A DNA stretch of 64,000 nt. It comes from Actinomyces capricornis (GTDB lineage: Bacteria > Actinomycetota > Actinomycetes > Actinomycetales > Actinomycetaceae). The notes below the pieces were generated by a model. That model was not told the DNA's origin and did not search any database. It worked only from the letters and a program-made list of their open reading frames with translations. Positions 1-7,945 of the stretch are shown here, in pieces (the first letter of the stretch is position 1; each line of letters begins with the position of its first letter). The DNA lies in assembly GCF_019974135.1 (NCBI RefSeq), contig NZ_AP025017.1:3106964-3170963 (forward strand). Direction: 5' to 3'. Position numbers and translations under genes: made by a program.

Positions 1-873
1 CCCGTCGTCCCGCTCCTCCACGCTCAGGCAGGGGACCTGCTCGACCAGCCACCGGCCCGAGGGCCGCAGCGTCAGGGCGGCCGTGGGCCCCGCCGCAGGG
101 GAGGCGAGCCCCTGGCCTCGGCGGTGCTTGGGAGCGCGGCGCGCCCGCGCCCGGGTGGGCAGCACGGTGGCCGCCAGCACGCGATCGAGGCGGAAGGTGC
201 GCTGCGCGCCCGCGCTCAGGCACCAGCCGAGCAGCCACAGGTGCGCGCCGTCGCTGCGCAGCTCCATGGGATCGACCTGGCGCTGGGAGGCGGTGTCGGT
301 GGCTGAGACGTAGGTGATCTCGAGCCGACGGCGCTCGCGCAGCGCCTGGCGCACACTGGCCAGTATCTCGGCCAGGTGGCGGGAGCCCGTCCTGACCTGC
401 TCCTGCTCCCCCGTATCCTCCAAGGTGTGGGAGCGCCCGGCGGCCGGCGCGGCGCAGGGGTCGAGCGGCTCATCGGGGCCATGGGACAGCAGGCCGGTGA
501 GCGCCGCCTCGGCCCCGCCCAGGGCGCGCAGGGAGTCCTCGTCGCCGGCCAGCACGGAGCGCAGGACGCGCAGGGCCATGACCAGGGACAGCGCCTCCTG
601 GCGGGACAGGCGCACGGGCCGGTCCAGGCCCAGGGGCTCGGACAGGCTCAGGCGGCCCGCCTCGAAGTCGGCGGCGTCGAAGTCGACGAGCTCACCGGGC
701 AGACCGCCGGGCAGCCCCGAGACCCACAGGGTGTTGACGTCCGCCTCGATCTGCCCGGGGGTGACGCCGAAGTGGGCGGCGGCGCGCTCAATGCTGGTCC
801 CGGGGTGCTCGGCCACCCAGGCGGGCAGGGCCAGCAGGCGGGCCAGGTGCTCGGAGGTGGGGCGGCGCGGCAT
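1..873 (-). CDS. pafC: PafC-like WYL-domain transcriptional regulator (3' end beyond window)
   Basis: Reading leftward from ATG at 873, the frame stays open for 291 codons to the window edge, so the C-terminus is missing. The N-terminus (MPRRPTSEHLARLLALPAWV) begins a winged-helix region. The second half carries the WYL-type core, with an ERRRLEITYVSATD stretch followed by GAHLWLLGW. The start lies one base after the stop of the pafB-like gene, so the two are co-transcribed and probably translationally coupled. In mycobacteria PafB and PafC form a WYL heterodimer that activates RecA-independent DNA-damage genes. The assignment rests on the tandem arrangement and the WYL features; target genes here cannot be read from sequence. 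Confidence 0.85.
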   Translation of the reverse strand, partial: MPRRPTSEHLARLLALPAWVAEHPGTSIERAAAHFGVTPGQIEADVNTLWVSGLPGGLPGELVDFDAADFEAGRLSLSEPLGLDRPVRLSRQEALSLVMALRVLRSVLAGDEDSLRALGGAEAALTGLLSHGPDEPLDPCAAPAAGRSHTLEDTGEQEQVRTGSRHLAEILASVRQALRERRRLEITYVSATDTASQRQVDPMELRSDGAHLWLLGWCLSAGAQRTFRLDRVLAATVLPTRARARRAPKHRRGQGLASPAAGPTAALTLRPSGRWLVEQVPCLSVEERDDG

Positions 874-874
874 C

Positions 875-1915
875 TCAGGCCCCCCTGCTTCCGTCAGCCC
901 CGCGGGTCTCCTCACTCAGGCCTCCCAGTGCCGCTGCCGCCCGCAGATGGCTGACGACGCTGCGGCGCAGCTGTGCGGGGGCCAGGACCAGGACCGCGTC
1001 ACCCATGGAGGCCAGCGTCCCGGCGAAGGAGAAGCGGTCCTCATAGTCCACCGCGTAGAGGTCGCGCCCCTCCAGGGCGCCCTCGGGCAGGGGCGGAGCA
1101 TCGTCGTCGGCCGGCGCGGCACCGGCCTCGACCTCCTCGCCCATGAGCCTGAGGCTCAGGGCCCGGCCGGAGCGGATCGCCAGGAGGGCGCGCTGGGGCG
1201 CCCGCACGGCGCGAGGCCGCCGGATGAAGGCGCCGGGAGGGTCCTGGACCGTGAGCCCGCTGAGGCGGGCCAGGTTGAAGGTGCGCTCCTGGCCCGCCTC
1301 CACGGCGTCGAGGTACCAGGCGCCCTGGCTCATGCGCAGGTGGTGGGGCTCGACGGTGCGCCCGCCGCTGGTGCCCGAGTGCGCCGAGAGGTAGTCGAAG
1401 GAGATGAGGCGGCGCTCATCGACGGCGGCGATGAGCACCTCGGGGATCTGCTCGCCGGACAGGTCCGCGGACAGCTCCCCCGCCCCCAGCGGCGCCGACG
1501 CATCGGCGAGGTCCTGCGCCTCTGCGGGGGCTCGCGGCTCCTCGGCCACGGCCCGCAGCTTGATGAGGGCCCTCCTGGCGGTGGCCGGCAGGCTGCCATG
1601 GCGCCAGGCCGAGGCGGCCAGGTCCAGGGCGGCGGCCTGGGAGGCGTCCAGGCGCAGCTCGGGAAGGACGTAGTCCTCCTCACTGATGCGGTAGCGGGGC
1701 TCATCGGCCCCGCCCCGGGTGCTCAGTGCGATGCCCAGCTCGCGCAGCGTCTCCTTGTCCCGCTCGAACTTGCGGCGGGCCGACTCCGCGTTGTCCGCCG
1801 CATATCCGGGCACGGCCTCGAGCACCTCCTCGGCGCTCATCCCCCGACGGGTGCTGCGCAGCGTCAGCAGGAGGTTGACCAGGCGCTCCTCGGCGCTGCG
1901 GGACTGCTCGCTCAC
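875..1915 (-). CDS. pafB: PafB-like WYL-domain transcriptional regulator
   Basis: This 346-residue protein has an N-terminal winged helix at about residues 1-80, including an ARRKFERDKETLRELG recognition stretch. A WYL domain follows from about residue 155, with the W-Y-L triad at 200-202 in GAWYLDA. A C-terminal extension completes the usual PafB length. The neighbouring gene is a second WYL protein one base downstream, matching the actinobacterial pafBC pair. By family knowledge the heterodimer is a DNA-damage-responsive activator. An IS256-family element begins only about 78 bp upstream of the start, so the native promoter may be displaced or replaced. No promoter was identified in the remaining gap. 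Confidence 0.85.
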   Translation of the reverse strand: MSEQSRSAEERLVNLLLTLRSTRRGMSAEEVLEAVPGYAADNAESARRKFERDKETLRELGIALSTRGGADEPRYRISEEDYVLPELRLDASQAAALDLAASAWRHGSLPATARRALIKLRAVAEEPRAPAEAQDLADASAPLGAGELSADLSGEQIPEVLIAAVDERRLISFDYLSAHSGTSGGRTVEPHHLRMSQGAWYLDAVEAGQERTFNLARLSGLTVQDPPGAFIRRPRAVRAPQRALLAIRSGRALSLRLMGEEVEAGAAPADDDAPPLPEGALEGRDLYAVDYEDRFSFAGTLASMGDAVLVLAPAQLRRSVVSHLRAAAALGGLSEETRGADGSRGA

Positions 1916-1992
1916 GGCCCCCAGCGTAGGTGATGGCGCCCCGATGCCCCGTCAGGCCCCGACTGCTCCGGCGTCGTGCCACTGCGGGGTGC

Positions 1993-3395
1993 GTCTCGTA
2001 GTGTGGTGGCAATTCCTGCGGGGCTTGGCCAGCCGGGGGTGCTGGGGTGGGCATCGTGGGACCCAGATTCTCGACCAAGATTCACCAGGAGTGTTCCCAC
2101 GATGCCCACGCACAAGTCTGCCGTGTCTGCCCTGATCGGGGAAGTGCTGTCCGACCCTGACCTGGCCCATGACGATGTCTTCCGCCGGATGCTGCAAGCC
2201 GGTCTGCAAGACCTGATCGATGCCGAGGCGGCCGCGGTCATCGGCGCCGGCCGCTATGAGCGCACCGAGCAGCGCACCAACAGGCGCAACGGCAAGCGAG
2301 CCAAGACACTGGCCACCACTGCCGGAGAGGTCGAGCTGGCCATCCCCAAGCTGCGCTCCGGGTCGTTCTTCCCCAGCCTGCTCAACCCGCGCAGGAGGGT
2401 CGATAAGGCCCTGTACGCCGTGATCTGCTCGGCCTGGATCGAGGGGGTCTCCACACGCAAGGTCGATGAACTGGTCAAGGCCCTGGGGTGCGAGTCAGGC
2501 ATCTCGCGCTCGAGCGTCTCGCGCATCTGCAAGGACATCGACCAGGGCGTGGGCCAGTTCCTGACCCGGCCCCTGGACCACTCCTGGTTCCCCTACCTGT
2601 TCGTGGACGCGACCTACCTCGATGTGCGCATGGGCCACCGCGTGGTCTGCCAGGCCCTGGTAGTAGCCACCGGAGTATCAGCCCTGGGCCGGCGCGAGAT
2701 CCTGGGCATGGCCATCGGGGACGCCGAGACCACCGACTTTTGGACCGAGTTCCTGCGCTCCCTGCGCCAGCGGGGATTGAGGGTCGCCAGCACCGCTGAT
2801 CCCCTGGGCGTGGCGCTGGTCACCAGTGACGCCCACGCGGGCCTGAAGGCCGCGATCAAGGCGATCCTGCCCGGGGCGGCCTGGCAGCGCTGCCGGGTCC
2901 ACTTCGCCCGCAACGTCACCCAGCACCTGGGCTCGGCCCACTCCAAGCCTGTCAATGCGCTGATCTCCACCATCTTCGCCCAGACCAGCCCCCAGGCCGT
3001 GGCCGCCCAGTACAAGCAGGTCATCGACTCCCTGCAGTCCTGGCTGCCCGCCATCGCCCAGATGCTGATTGACGCCGAGCCCGACCTGACCGCCTTCACC
3101 GCGATGCCCCGCGAGCACTGGTAAAAGATCTGGTCCAACAACCCCATCGAGCGCCTCAACCGCGAGATCAAGCGCCGCGCCGACGTCGTCCAGGTCTTCC
3201 CCGACCGCGAGTCCGTCACCCGCCTGATCGGCGCCGTCCTCCAAGAGCAGCACGAGGAATGGCAGTACAGCGAACGCCGCTACCTATCCCAGACCTCACT
3301 CCAGCAACTCACCCACACCCTGACCCACACCACCCCCGACAACCACCCCCTGATAACCCTCACCACCTAACCCAAAAAACACCACACCAAGAGAC
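1993..3395 (+). mobile_element. IS256-family insertion sequence (copy 1)
   Basis: Imperfect terminal inverted repeats flank the transposase frame. The left end at 1993-2008 (GTCTCGTAGTGTGGTG) matches the reverse complement of 3380-3395 at 14 of 16 positions. The true outer ends may lie a few bases further out, since the right flank continues into a CTTGAC shared with the second IS256-family element near 24.29 kb. I see no convincing target duplication. The element sits between pafB and the accessory region, at its left boundary. Confidence 0.8.
2102..3370 (+). pseudogene. IS256-family (Mutator-type) transposase with an in-frame TAA
   Basis: From ATG 2102 the frame encodes an IS256-type DDE transposase: GRYERTEQRTNRRNG near the N-terminus, LFVDATYLDVR around the first acidic residue, VTSDAHAGLKAA around the second, and a WQRCRVHFARN block. 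At codon 341 (3122-3124) TAA interrupts the conserved block, reading [21 protein letters not shown]. The same frame then runs on to a natural stop at 3368-3370, giving 422 residues in total. The third acidic residue, in NPIERLNRE, lies after the stop, so the truncated product should be inactive. A single C-to-T change from CAA (Gln) would explain the stop. It is called a pseudogene unless the stop is suppressed or is an assembly error. Confidence 0.88.
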
Positions 3396-3400
3396 TTGAC

Positions 3401-3712
3401 CTACGGCTGGCGCTGGTCATCCCGGCACGCGTGCGCGACGGCCAGCATGAGCCTGGCGGCGTGGAGGGCAGCCGCATCTTGCTCTCGCTTGGCGGCCACC
3501 ATGCGGCGCTGCAGAGCTCGGTGCTCTGAGGCAGCATTGCGTTGCAGACAGACAGGTGTCGGCTGTGACAGCGGGGCCGAATCGAGCCTCTTGGCAACCT
3601 GACGGCGCTGTTCCTGACGGCTGGCCTGTGCGCGCCGCCGACTGGCTCGAGTGGCCAGGTGGAGCGCCAGCAGGACCAGGACGCCCAGCAGGATGGCGGT
3701 GGTGGTGCTCAT
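3401..3712 (-). CDS. Small single-pass membrane protein, unassigned
   Basis: The 103-residue product starts MSTTTAILLGVLVLLALHLA, one hydrophobic helix at about residues 5-22, followed by a strongly basic cytoplasm-type segment (RASRRRAQASRQEQRRQ) and an alanine/arginine-rich helical tail. The ATG at 3712 was chosen because the hydrophobic segment starts there; longer in-frame starts add only a low-complexity lead. It lies 26 bp downstream of the other small gene, probably in one transcript. Its TAG stop (3401-3403) abuts the end of the IS256 element, so the original C-terminus could have been altered by the insertion. No family was recognised. Confidence 0.6.
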   Translation of the reverse strand: MSTTTAILLGVLVLLALHLATRASRRRAQASRQEQRRQVAKRLDSAPLSQPTPVCLQRNAASEHRALQRRMVAAKREQDAAALHAARLMLAVAHACRDDQRQP

Positions 3713-3738
3713 GTCGAATGCTCCTCCCGGCGCCACGC

Positions 3739-4050
3739 TCAGAACCGGGCGACAGCGCGAGCCGCGCCCAGGCCGTAGGCCTGCAGAATCGCCTCGTAGT
3801 ACGGCGCCCCAGCCGGCGCCGCCTGGTAGCACTGCTCGGCCAACCCCACCAAGGCGCTGGCGTTGCTCAGGGCGCCCGCCGCCAGTACGGCACGAGCCTG
3901 GTCGGTGGCGTGCGCCACCTCAGCCCGAGCCAAGACAGCGTCGGTCTCTCGCCTGACACCCCGCGCCACAGCCCGCGATGAGGGCTGCCCAAACGGCATG
4001 ACGCCGGTGGCGTAGGCCTCTGGAACCTGAGGGATGATCTCGTTTGACAT
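3739..4050 (-). CDS. Small alanine-rich helical protein, unassigned
   Basis: This is a 103-residue protein starting MSNEIIPQVPEAYATGVMPF. The remainder is alanine-rich and predicted helical (ARAEVAHATDQARAVLAAGA), without membrane segments. The ATG at 4050 has a GGAAGGAG Shine-Dalgarno about 10 bases upstream, which decides the start over an upstream in-frame codon. It resembles in style the short alanine-rich proteins with an MSN-I-P opening that recur in actinobacterial accessory regions; their function is unknown to me. It is divergent from the gene at 4237 and heads a two-gene unit with the membrane protein at 3401-3712. Confidence 0.6.
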   Translation of the reverse strand: MSNEIIPQVPEAYATGVMPFGQPSSRAVARGVRRETDAVLARAEVAHATDQARAVLAAGALSNASALVGLAEQCYQAAPAGAPYYEAILQAYGLGAARAVARF

Positions 4051-4224
4051 GACATTGACTCCTTCCGGCGCAGATCGAACCGACCAGCCGAGACCACTGC
4101 CACCAGCGCAGATGTGCGCGGTGTGCCTCGGCCACGAGACCAGAGTGGCCTCACGCATCTAGGAGACCTCGGCAGGGTGGGTGGAGTCGTGACACAGAAG
4201 TGACATCGTGTAGATCCAACGAGG

Positions 4225-4230
4225 TACCCT
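4225..4230 (+). promoter_or_regulatory. Candidate -10 box for a leaderless GTG-start gene
   Basis: TACCCT fits the actinobacterial TANNNT pattern and ends six bases before the GTG at 4237. There is no Shine-Dalgarno in front of that GTG, so the transcript would begin at or very near the start codon. No good -35 hexamer is evident, which keeps confidence modest. Confidence 0.4.
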
Positions 4231-4236
4231 GCGCCT

Positions 4237-5058
4237 GTGTCCGACGACGCGCATGACTCGGCAGATCAATCGCGACCAGCGCTGGTCGAGCAGGTCCTCA
4301 GTGAACTGCTAGCGGCCCGCAAGCGCCCAACGGGTCTCTCTCCCACTGGCATGACCGCCATGCCTACGGTCGTTGCCCTCCTGGGCGGAGGCGATCCATC
4401 AGTGGCCTTCACTCAACTACAGGACCGCGTTCTCCAGGTCATTGATCAAGACGACGATGTCTTGCCGATCCAGGCCGCCGCCTACTCGCTGGGATTCGCT
4501 TCCGCCCGATCCACTCACTTGGCAAGGCTCAACGACTTCGGTGCCGACTACGGCTTCGAAGCCCGGCAAGCTCGCCGCCACTCAGACACCGGCCTTCAGC
4601 GCATCGCTCACCTGATCTGCACCACCTGGACGGTGCAACTCACACCGGCATGCCATGTTTGGCTGGCCGGCCAGCCAAACGGAGCCCTCGAACTCCAGAT
4701 CTCCACGGCCTGGCCCTGGTTTATCGATATGAAGCCTATGGGTCTTGACACTTTAGATAGTGACAGTCGATGGATTCCATGGCAATCGGCTCTGCGCTTC
4801 ACAGCACCACTCGATCCCACCGCAGCCCCGGAGACTCTCTGGCTCCGCTGTCACCTGGAGCAGCCACTTCACCTCCGCCCCGTACTGCCGGTCCGCCTCC
4901 GATGGCCTGGCGAAGTCTGGCCACAGTTCACGACCACCACCGCCGATCTGCCGCCTGGGGTGTCACTGAGCATCACCACCTTGGGCAACACGTGGATCCT
5001 GTCCAGCAGTGCTTCGGGCCTGGTCAGCTTGGAGGAAGGAGATGAGCTCCACCCGTGA
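4237..5058 (+). CDS. Hypothetical soluble protein, GTG start
   Basis: The frame encodes 273 residues beginning MSDDAHDSADQSRPALVEQV. No membrane segments or signal peptide are visible. The N-terminal third is helical (LVEQVLSELLAARKRPTG, then a region ending in LLGGGDPSVAFTQLQDRVLQ). A central helical block (AAYSLGFASARSTHLARLND) precedes a C-terminal half rich in beta-type and Trp/Pro residues. It is divergent from the two small genes at 3401-4050, and the intervening 186 bp must hold both promoters. I do not recognise the family. Codon use is close to the host's GC-rich pattern, unlike the AT-rich genes that follow. Confidence 0.6.
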   Translation: MSDDAHDSADQSRPALVEQVLSELLAARKRPTGLSPTGMTAMPTVVALLGGGDPSVAFTQLQDRVLQVIDQDDDVLPIQAAAYSLGFASARSTHLARLNDFGADYGFEARQARRHSDTGLQRIAHLICTTWTVQLTPACHVWLAGQPNGALELQISTAWPWFIDMKPMGLDTLDSDSRWIPWQSALRFTAPLDPTAAPETLWLRCHLEQPLHLRPVLPVRLRWPGEVWPQFTTTTADLPPGVSLSITTLGNTWILSSSASGLVSLEEGDELHP

Positions 5059-5153
5059 TGCAGACCATATCATCTGATGAACTCAGTCTTCACCCTGTCG
5101 CTCAGGCAATACCTCTGGTATCGTGTATGGTCTTCATTCGTACCGACCGAGCC

Positions 5154-5175
5154 CGTCCCGCGGTGCTTCGGGACG
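5154..5175 (+). terminator. Possible hairpin terminator
   Basis: CGTCCCG (5154-5160) pairs perfectly with CGGGACG (5169-5175) across an eight-base loop, about 100 bp after the stop of the gene ending at 5058. No U-tract follows, so termination is a guess. The rest of 5059-5287 shows no credible gene. Confidence 0.35.
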
Positions 5176-5287
5176 CTCCACCAGGGGCGCGCCAGCACCA
5201 CTCGCTCGGAGCGTCGCCGCACCGCGAGCCCCATCTCGCTCTACACTGACCCCAGACAGTCGCCAACGACGAGCGACACCTTGAAGA

Positions 5288-5377
5288 CAGAAACGATGCA
5301 TGTAACCAGGAGCTACCGAGTGGATGCTCGGCGAACCGAACGACAGCGGAAATGGTCGTTCGGCAATGCATCGTCTG
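5288..5377 (+). ncRNA. Predicted three-way-junction structured RNA (or DNA palindrome)
   Basis: Three nested stems can be drawn. The outer stem pairs CAG+ACGATGCAT (5288-5290 and 5293-5301, with an AA bulge) with ATGCATCGT+CTG (5366-5377). Hairpin 1 pairs CCGAG (5316-5320) with CTCGG (5327-5331). Hairpin 2 pairs CCGAACGAC (5336-5344) with GTCGTTCGG (5355-5363). All pairs are Watson-Crick. There is no credible reading frame here, and the element ends about 40 bp before the promoter of the AT-rich gene pair. Alternatives are a miniature mobile element or a folded single-strand DNA site. No reverse transcriptase is nearby, so a retron is not supported. Confidence 0.45.
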
Positions 5378-5419
5378 CTTATCTTTCTGAAGCACCGGAA
5401 GTACTCTGCACCATTTGCA

Positions 5420-5448
5420 TTGACGCAATTCAAGAAGTCTGCTATAAC
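5420..5448 (+). promoter_or_regulatory. Sigma70-type promoter for a leaderless gene
   Basis: TTGACG (5420-5425) and TATAAC (5443-5448) are separated by 17 bp, close to consensus. The ATG of the next gene lies only eight bases after the -10 box and has no Shine-Dalgarno, so the message is probably leaderless or nearly so. Confidence 0.7.
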
Positions 5449-5456
5449 AGAAATAT

Positions 5457-5933
5457 ATGGCGGAACGTTTGGGAAACATTTCTGGCGATAATGAGCGGGC
5501 ATCGAATATGCCGTGCCCTGAGTGTGGTGCATTGCCTGCAGAACAGATCTCGAAGACTCTCAGTGATGAAGAATTACGACGAGTAGCGCAATGCGTCCTC
5601 GGCATTTTGCGGGCAGAAGAATCCAGCCACAAAGCAGCCGATAGATCAACAACAGTCGAACAAGACACAGTCAGTGATGATGGAAGTGATGGAGCGATGA
5701 GCGTAGCAGCCAAACTAGACACCACGCTCGCCAACGGAGTTAAAGAGCGTGAAGCGAACAACCAATCAGAGAGTGAAGGCGAAGATCTTGAAGAAATTAT
5801 TCCCGGATGGGTGGGCGCAAGAATTGTTACAGTAGTGGAGCCTATAAAGCCAGCTTTTCTTCGCAAAGCACGGATTGACGCAAGAGAACGGTACGAGGAA
5901 ACCGGTCACGTTATTCGCATTGTAACTAACTAA
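5457..5933 (+). CDS. Small acidic protein with a CPEC motif, unassigned
   Basis: The product has 158 residues. An N-terminal CPECGALPAEQI pair of cysteines is followed by a helical stretch (TLSDEELRRVAQCVLGILRAEE), an acidic low-complexity middle, and a more ordered C-terminus (PGWVGARIVTVVEPIKPAFLRKARIDARERYEE). One CXXC pair is too little to call a zinc ribbon. The gene is AT-rich relative to the host backbone and sits 33 bp ahead of the membrane protein at 5967, so the two probably form one transcript from the promoter at 5420-5448. No family was recognised. Base composition suggests horizontal transfer. Confidence 0.6.
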   Translation: MAERLGNISGDNERASNMPCPECGALPAEQISKTLSDEELRRVAQCVLGILRAEESSHKAADRSTTVEQDTVSDDGSDGAMSVAAKLDTTLANGVKEREANNQSESEGEDLEEIIPGWVGARIVTVVEPIKPAFLRKARIDARERYEETGHVIRIVTN

Positions 5934-5966
5934 TTCACCGCACAACTCAATCAAGGTGGGAATTTA

Positions 5967-7655
5967 ATGCCGTTTATTACACCTCCATCTCTTCGTAGTG
6001 TACAAGAGGAGATTGATTTTTATCTAACGCTACTGTGGCTTCGCGATAAATGGATCGCACGAAAGGTCAAATATCTTGAGTATTTGAGTAAATCTGTTAT
6101 TAAAAATACCATTTTATACGACATTGATTTTCAACAGCTACGTACAGTAGGGGGGCAACGATTAGGTTCTAAAAACCCCATTCGAATCCTCCTTCCACTT
6201 GATTTACTCGACGATCGGCCATATATGACCGAAGGTTTCGAATCTCCTTGGGGAAGTGAAGCATGTTTGGCAACTCGCCATGAAAAAGCATATTTTCAAA
6301 CGCTTATTTTTATATACGTTGCTAATATTGATAATGATTTATTATCAAAGTTAAACCAGGATATGATCAATAAGCTATTCAATAAATTTATGGCATCTCC
6401 TACGGACAAATCATTATTTGACGAAGAATTTCTCGATGGCCTCCATGTAGACAACAATCGTGATTCCATATATAACGCTCTCCATTGGTTTCGGAGTAAA
6501 TCGTTTGTTCTAGTTAATATCCCAAACGATCCCACTGTTCGCAGAGGAACTATTCGACTTTCTTTCATCACGGGCGAAGAAAAAACAGAACATAACATGC
6601 CGGTTGATGCTCACTCAAATGAATCTCCGAAATTCATAGATAGAATTCTCGCCAAACTCGACGAATTAGGGTTGAGATCATCGTCGATTTTACTACTTAA
6701 TGCTAACGGCGATGAAGACCTATGGCTTCATTTAAGGGTTCTGGCGCCAGAAGGAATGCGCGTTGACGACGTTAAACTTGGGTCGGTAGATAATCGACGT
6801 ACGTTAAGTCTGGATCACTCCATTTCTCATGGAACATCATCGATAGCCTCTTCCGTATTACTGAGATCAAACGGCAGAGTCGTTTCTGCGTCTGTACCGC
6901 CAGCAACAGACGAAAACACCCATCTAAATCTCAGAATTATAATGAATCCGAAAAGAGAAATATTGGCGTTTCCTGCCCTAGTCGCATCAATAATTTCATA
7001 TTTTATTGTTCAAGTTCTGGCTTATTATATATTATGTCAAGGAAATTCTTCAGATAGTTTATTCACTTCCACACAAGGAATGGCTCCTTTGGCGGCACTT
7101 ATTCCAGCATTTAGTGGAGCCAGAATTATTGCGTCGAAGGAGCACGAGGCGGTTAGCTTTGCCCTAGGATTAAGGCGAGCTCTTCTCGGAATTGGAGCTG
7201 TACTATCTGTTATGCTTTCAACAGTTCTGGCTTTTGGCACGGCCGACAAAACAGTTGATTGGCGTTTGCAGTTGTTTCTGTATATTTGTCTTCTTAGCCA
7301 ACTTTTACTTACATTTTTCTTTCTATTTGATATATTAAGAATTGAGTTTTGGCGAAGAGGTTTGAGGGTGAATTACAACTATGTTGTCCTAGCTCTAGCA
7401 TGCTTTCTTTTCGAGGTCTGGTCAACGATTGCATATAAAAATTCTAATTTATTCCGCTTAGCATTTGAGGGTGAGGATTTCAAGTGGAACCTTATAGTAA
7501 TAATTTCATCGTCGGTGATATGGTTGATTTTGACAATCCACCTGATACTATCACTTGTCATCGCAAAGCGATCATTGAGGCCATTGTATGTGAAATGCGT
7601 TAAGACTCGTTTTTTAAAGCTTATGGTTAACGTAAAACAAAAGGTTTGTTCGTGA
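5967..7655 (+). CDS. Large AT-rich protein with a C-terminal multi-helix membrane domain
   Basis: This 562-residue protein has a soluble N-terminal part (about 1-330) without recognisable catalytic motifs. A membrane part follows with five or six helices, including FPALVASIISYFIVQVLAYY, LGIGAVLSVMLSTVLAFG, LQLFLYICLLSQLLLTFFF, YVVLALACFLFEVW and LIVIISSSVIWLILTIHLI. A GTGGG-type Shine-Dalgarno precedes the ATG. Base composition and codon use (many AAT, ATT, TTA codons) are strikingly AT-rich compared with the GC-rich host, so the gene was acquired from elsewhere. It follows the CPEC protein after 33 bp. A large sensor plus membrane-effector layout is seen in several defence and toxin families, but I can name no homologue. 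Confidence 0.7.
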   Translation: MPFITPPSLRSVQEEIDFYLTLLWLRDKWIARKVKYLEYLSKSVIKNTILYDIDFQQLRTVGGQRLGSKNPIRILLPLDLLDDRPYMTEGFESPWGSEACLATRHEKAYFQTLIFIYVANIDNDLLSKLNQDMINKLFNKFMASPTDKSLFDEEFLDGLHVDNNRDSIYNALHWFRSKSFVLVNIPNDPTVRRGTIRLSFITGEEKTEHNMPVDAHSNESPKFIDRILAKLDELGLRSSSILLLNANGDEDLWLHLRVLAPEGMRVDDVKLGSVDNRRTLSLDHSISHGTSSIASSVLLRSNGRVVSASVPPATDENTHLNLRIIMNPKREILAFPALVASIISYFIVQVLAYYILCQGNSSDSLFTSTQGMAPLAALIPAFSGARIIASKEHEAVSFALGLRRALLGIGAVLSVMLSTVLAFGTADKTVDWRLQLFLYICLLSQLLLTFFFLFDILRIEFWRRGLRVNYNYVVLALACFLFEVWSTIAYKNSNLFRLAFEGEDFKWNLIVIISSSVIWLILTIHLILSLVIAKRSLRPLYVKCVKTRFLKLMVNVKQKVCS

Positions 7656-7930
7656 TCGTAGGACACCCTCTGTCCTTCAGTACGGTTGCAAGGATTCATA
7701 CCCCGATCTGTGGGTTACCGGAAGTGTGGTTTTGTTTAATTCTTGCCATAATATTCAAATTCTGGCGAGAAACTACTGCCAGCACAATATTCTTTAAAGT
7801 GGAATTTCTTAGGGGATAATAGATAATCACTGATCGAGCGATACGAAACCGGAGCGCACTCGCTATTCATTCTCATTTTTACGCAACGCATAGCCAGCCT
7901 ACTACCTACACGCCCTCATTACTATTATGC

Positions 7931-7936
7931 TATAAT
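7931..7936 (+). promoter_or_regulatory. -10 box (TATAAT) for a leaderless gene
   Basis: A perfect TATAAT ends nine bases before the ATG at 7946. The intervening TATAGACATA shares its core with the sequences just upstream of the starts at 9743 and 11359. No clear -35 is visible. The preceding 7656-7930 gap is AT-rich and otherwise shows only a weak 6-bp hairpin (AGGACA/TGTCCT at 7660-7676) after the stop at 7655. Confidence 0.6.
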
Positions 7937-7945
7937 ATAGACATA

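Noticed and set aside
1993..3400. Target-site duplication for IS256 copy 1
   Set aside because: The bases flanking the terminal repeats on each side do not match over 8-9 bp.
5288..5377. Retron-type msr-msd RNA
   Set aside because: No reverse transcriptase is encoded anywhere in the window.
5077..5586. A possible 169-residue protein across 5.1-5.6 kb
   Set aside because: It overlaps the structured-RNA candidate and the promoter of the next gene, lacks a ribosome-binding site and has no protein-like pattern.
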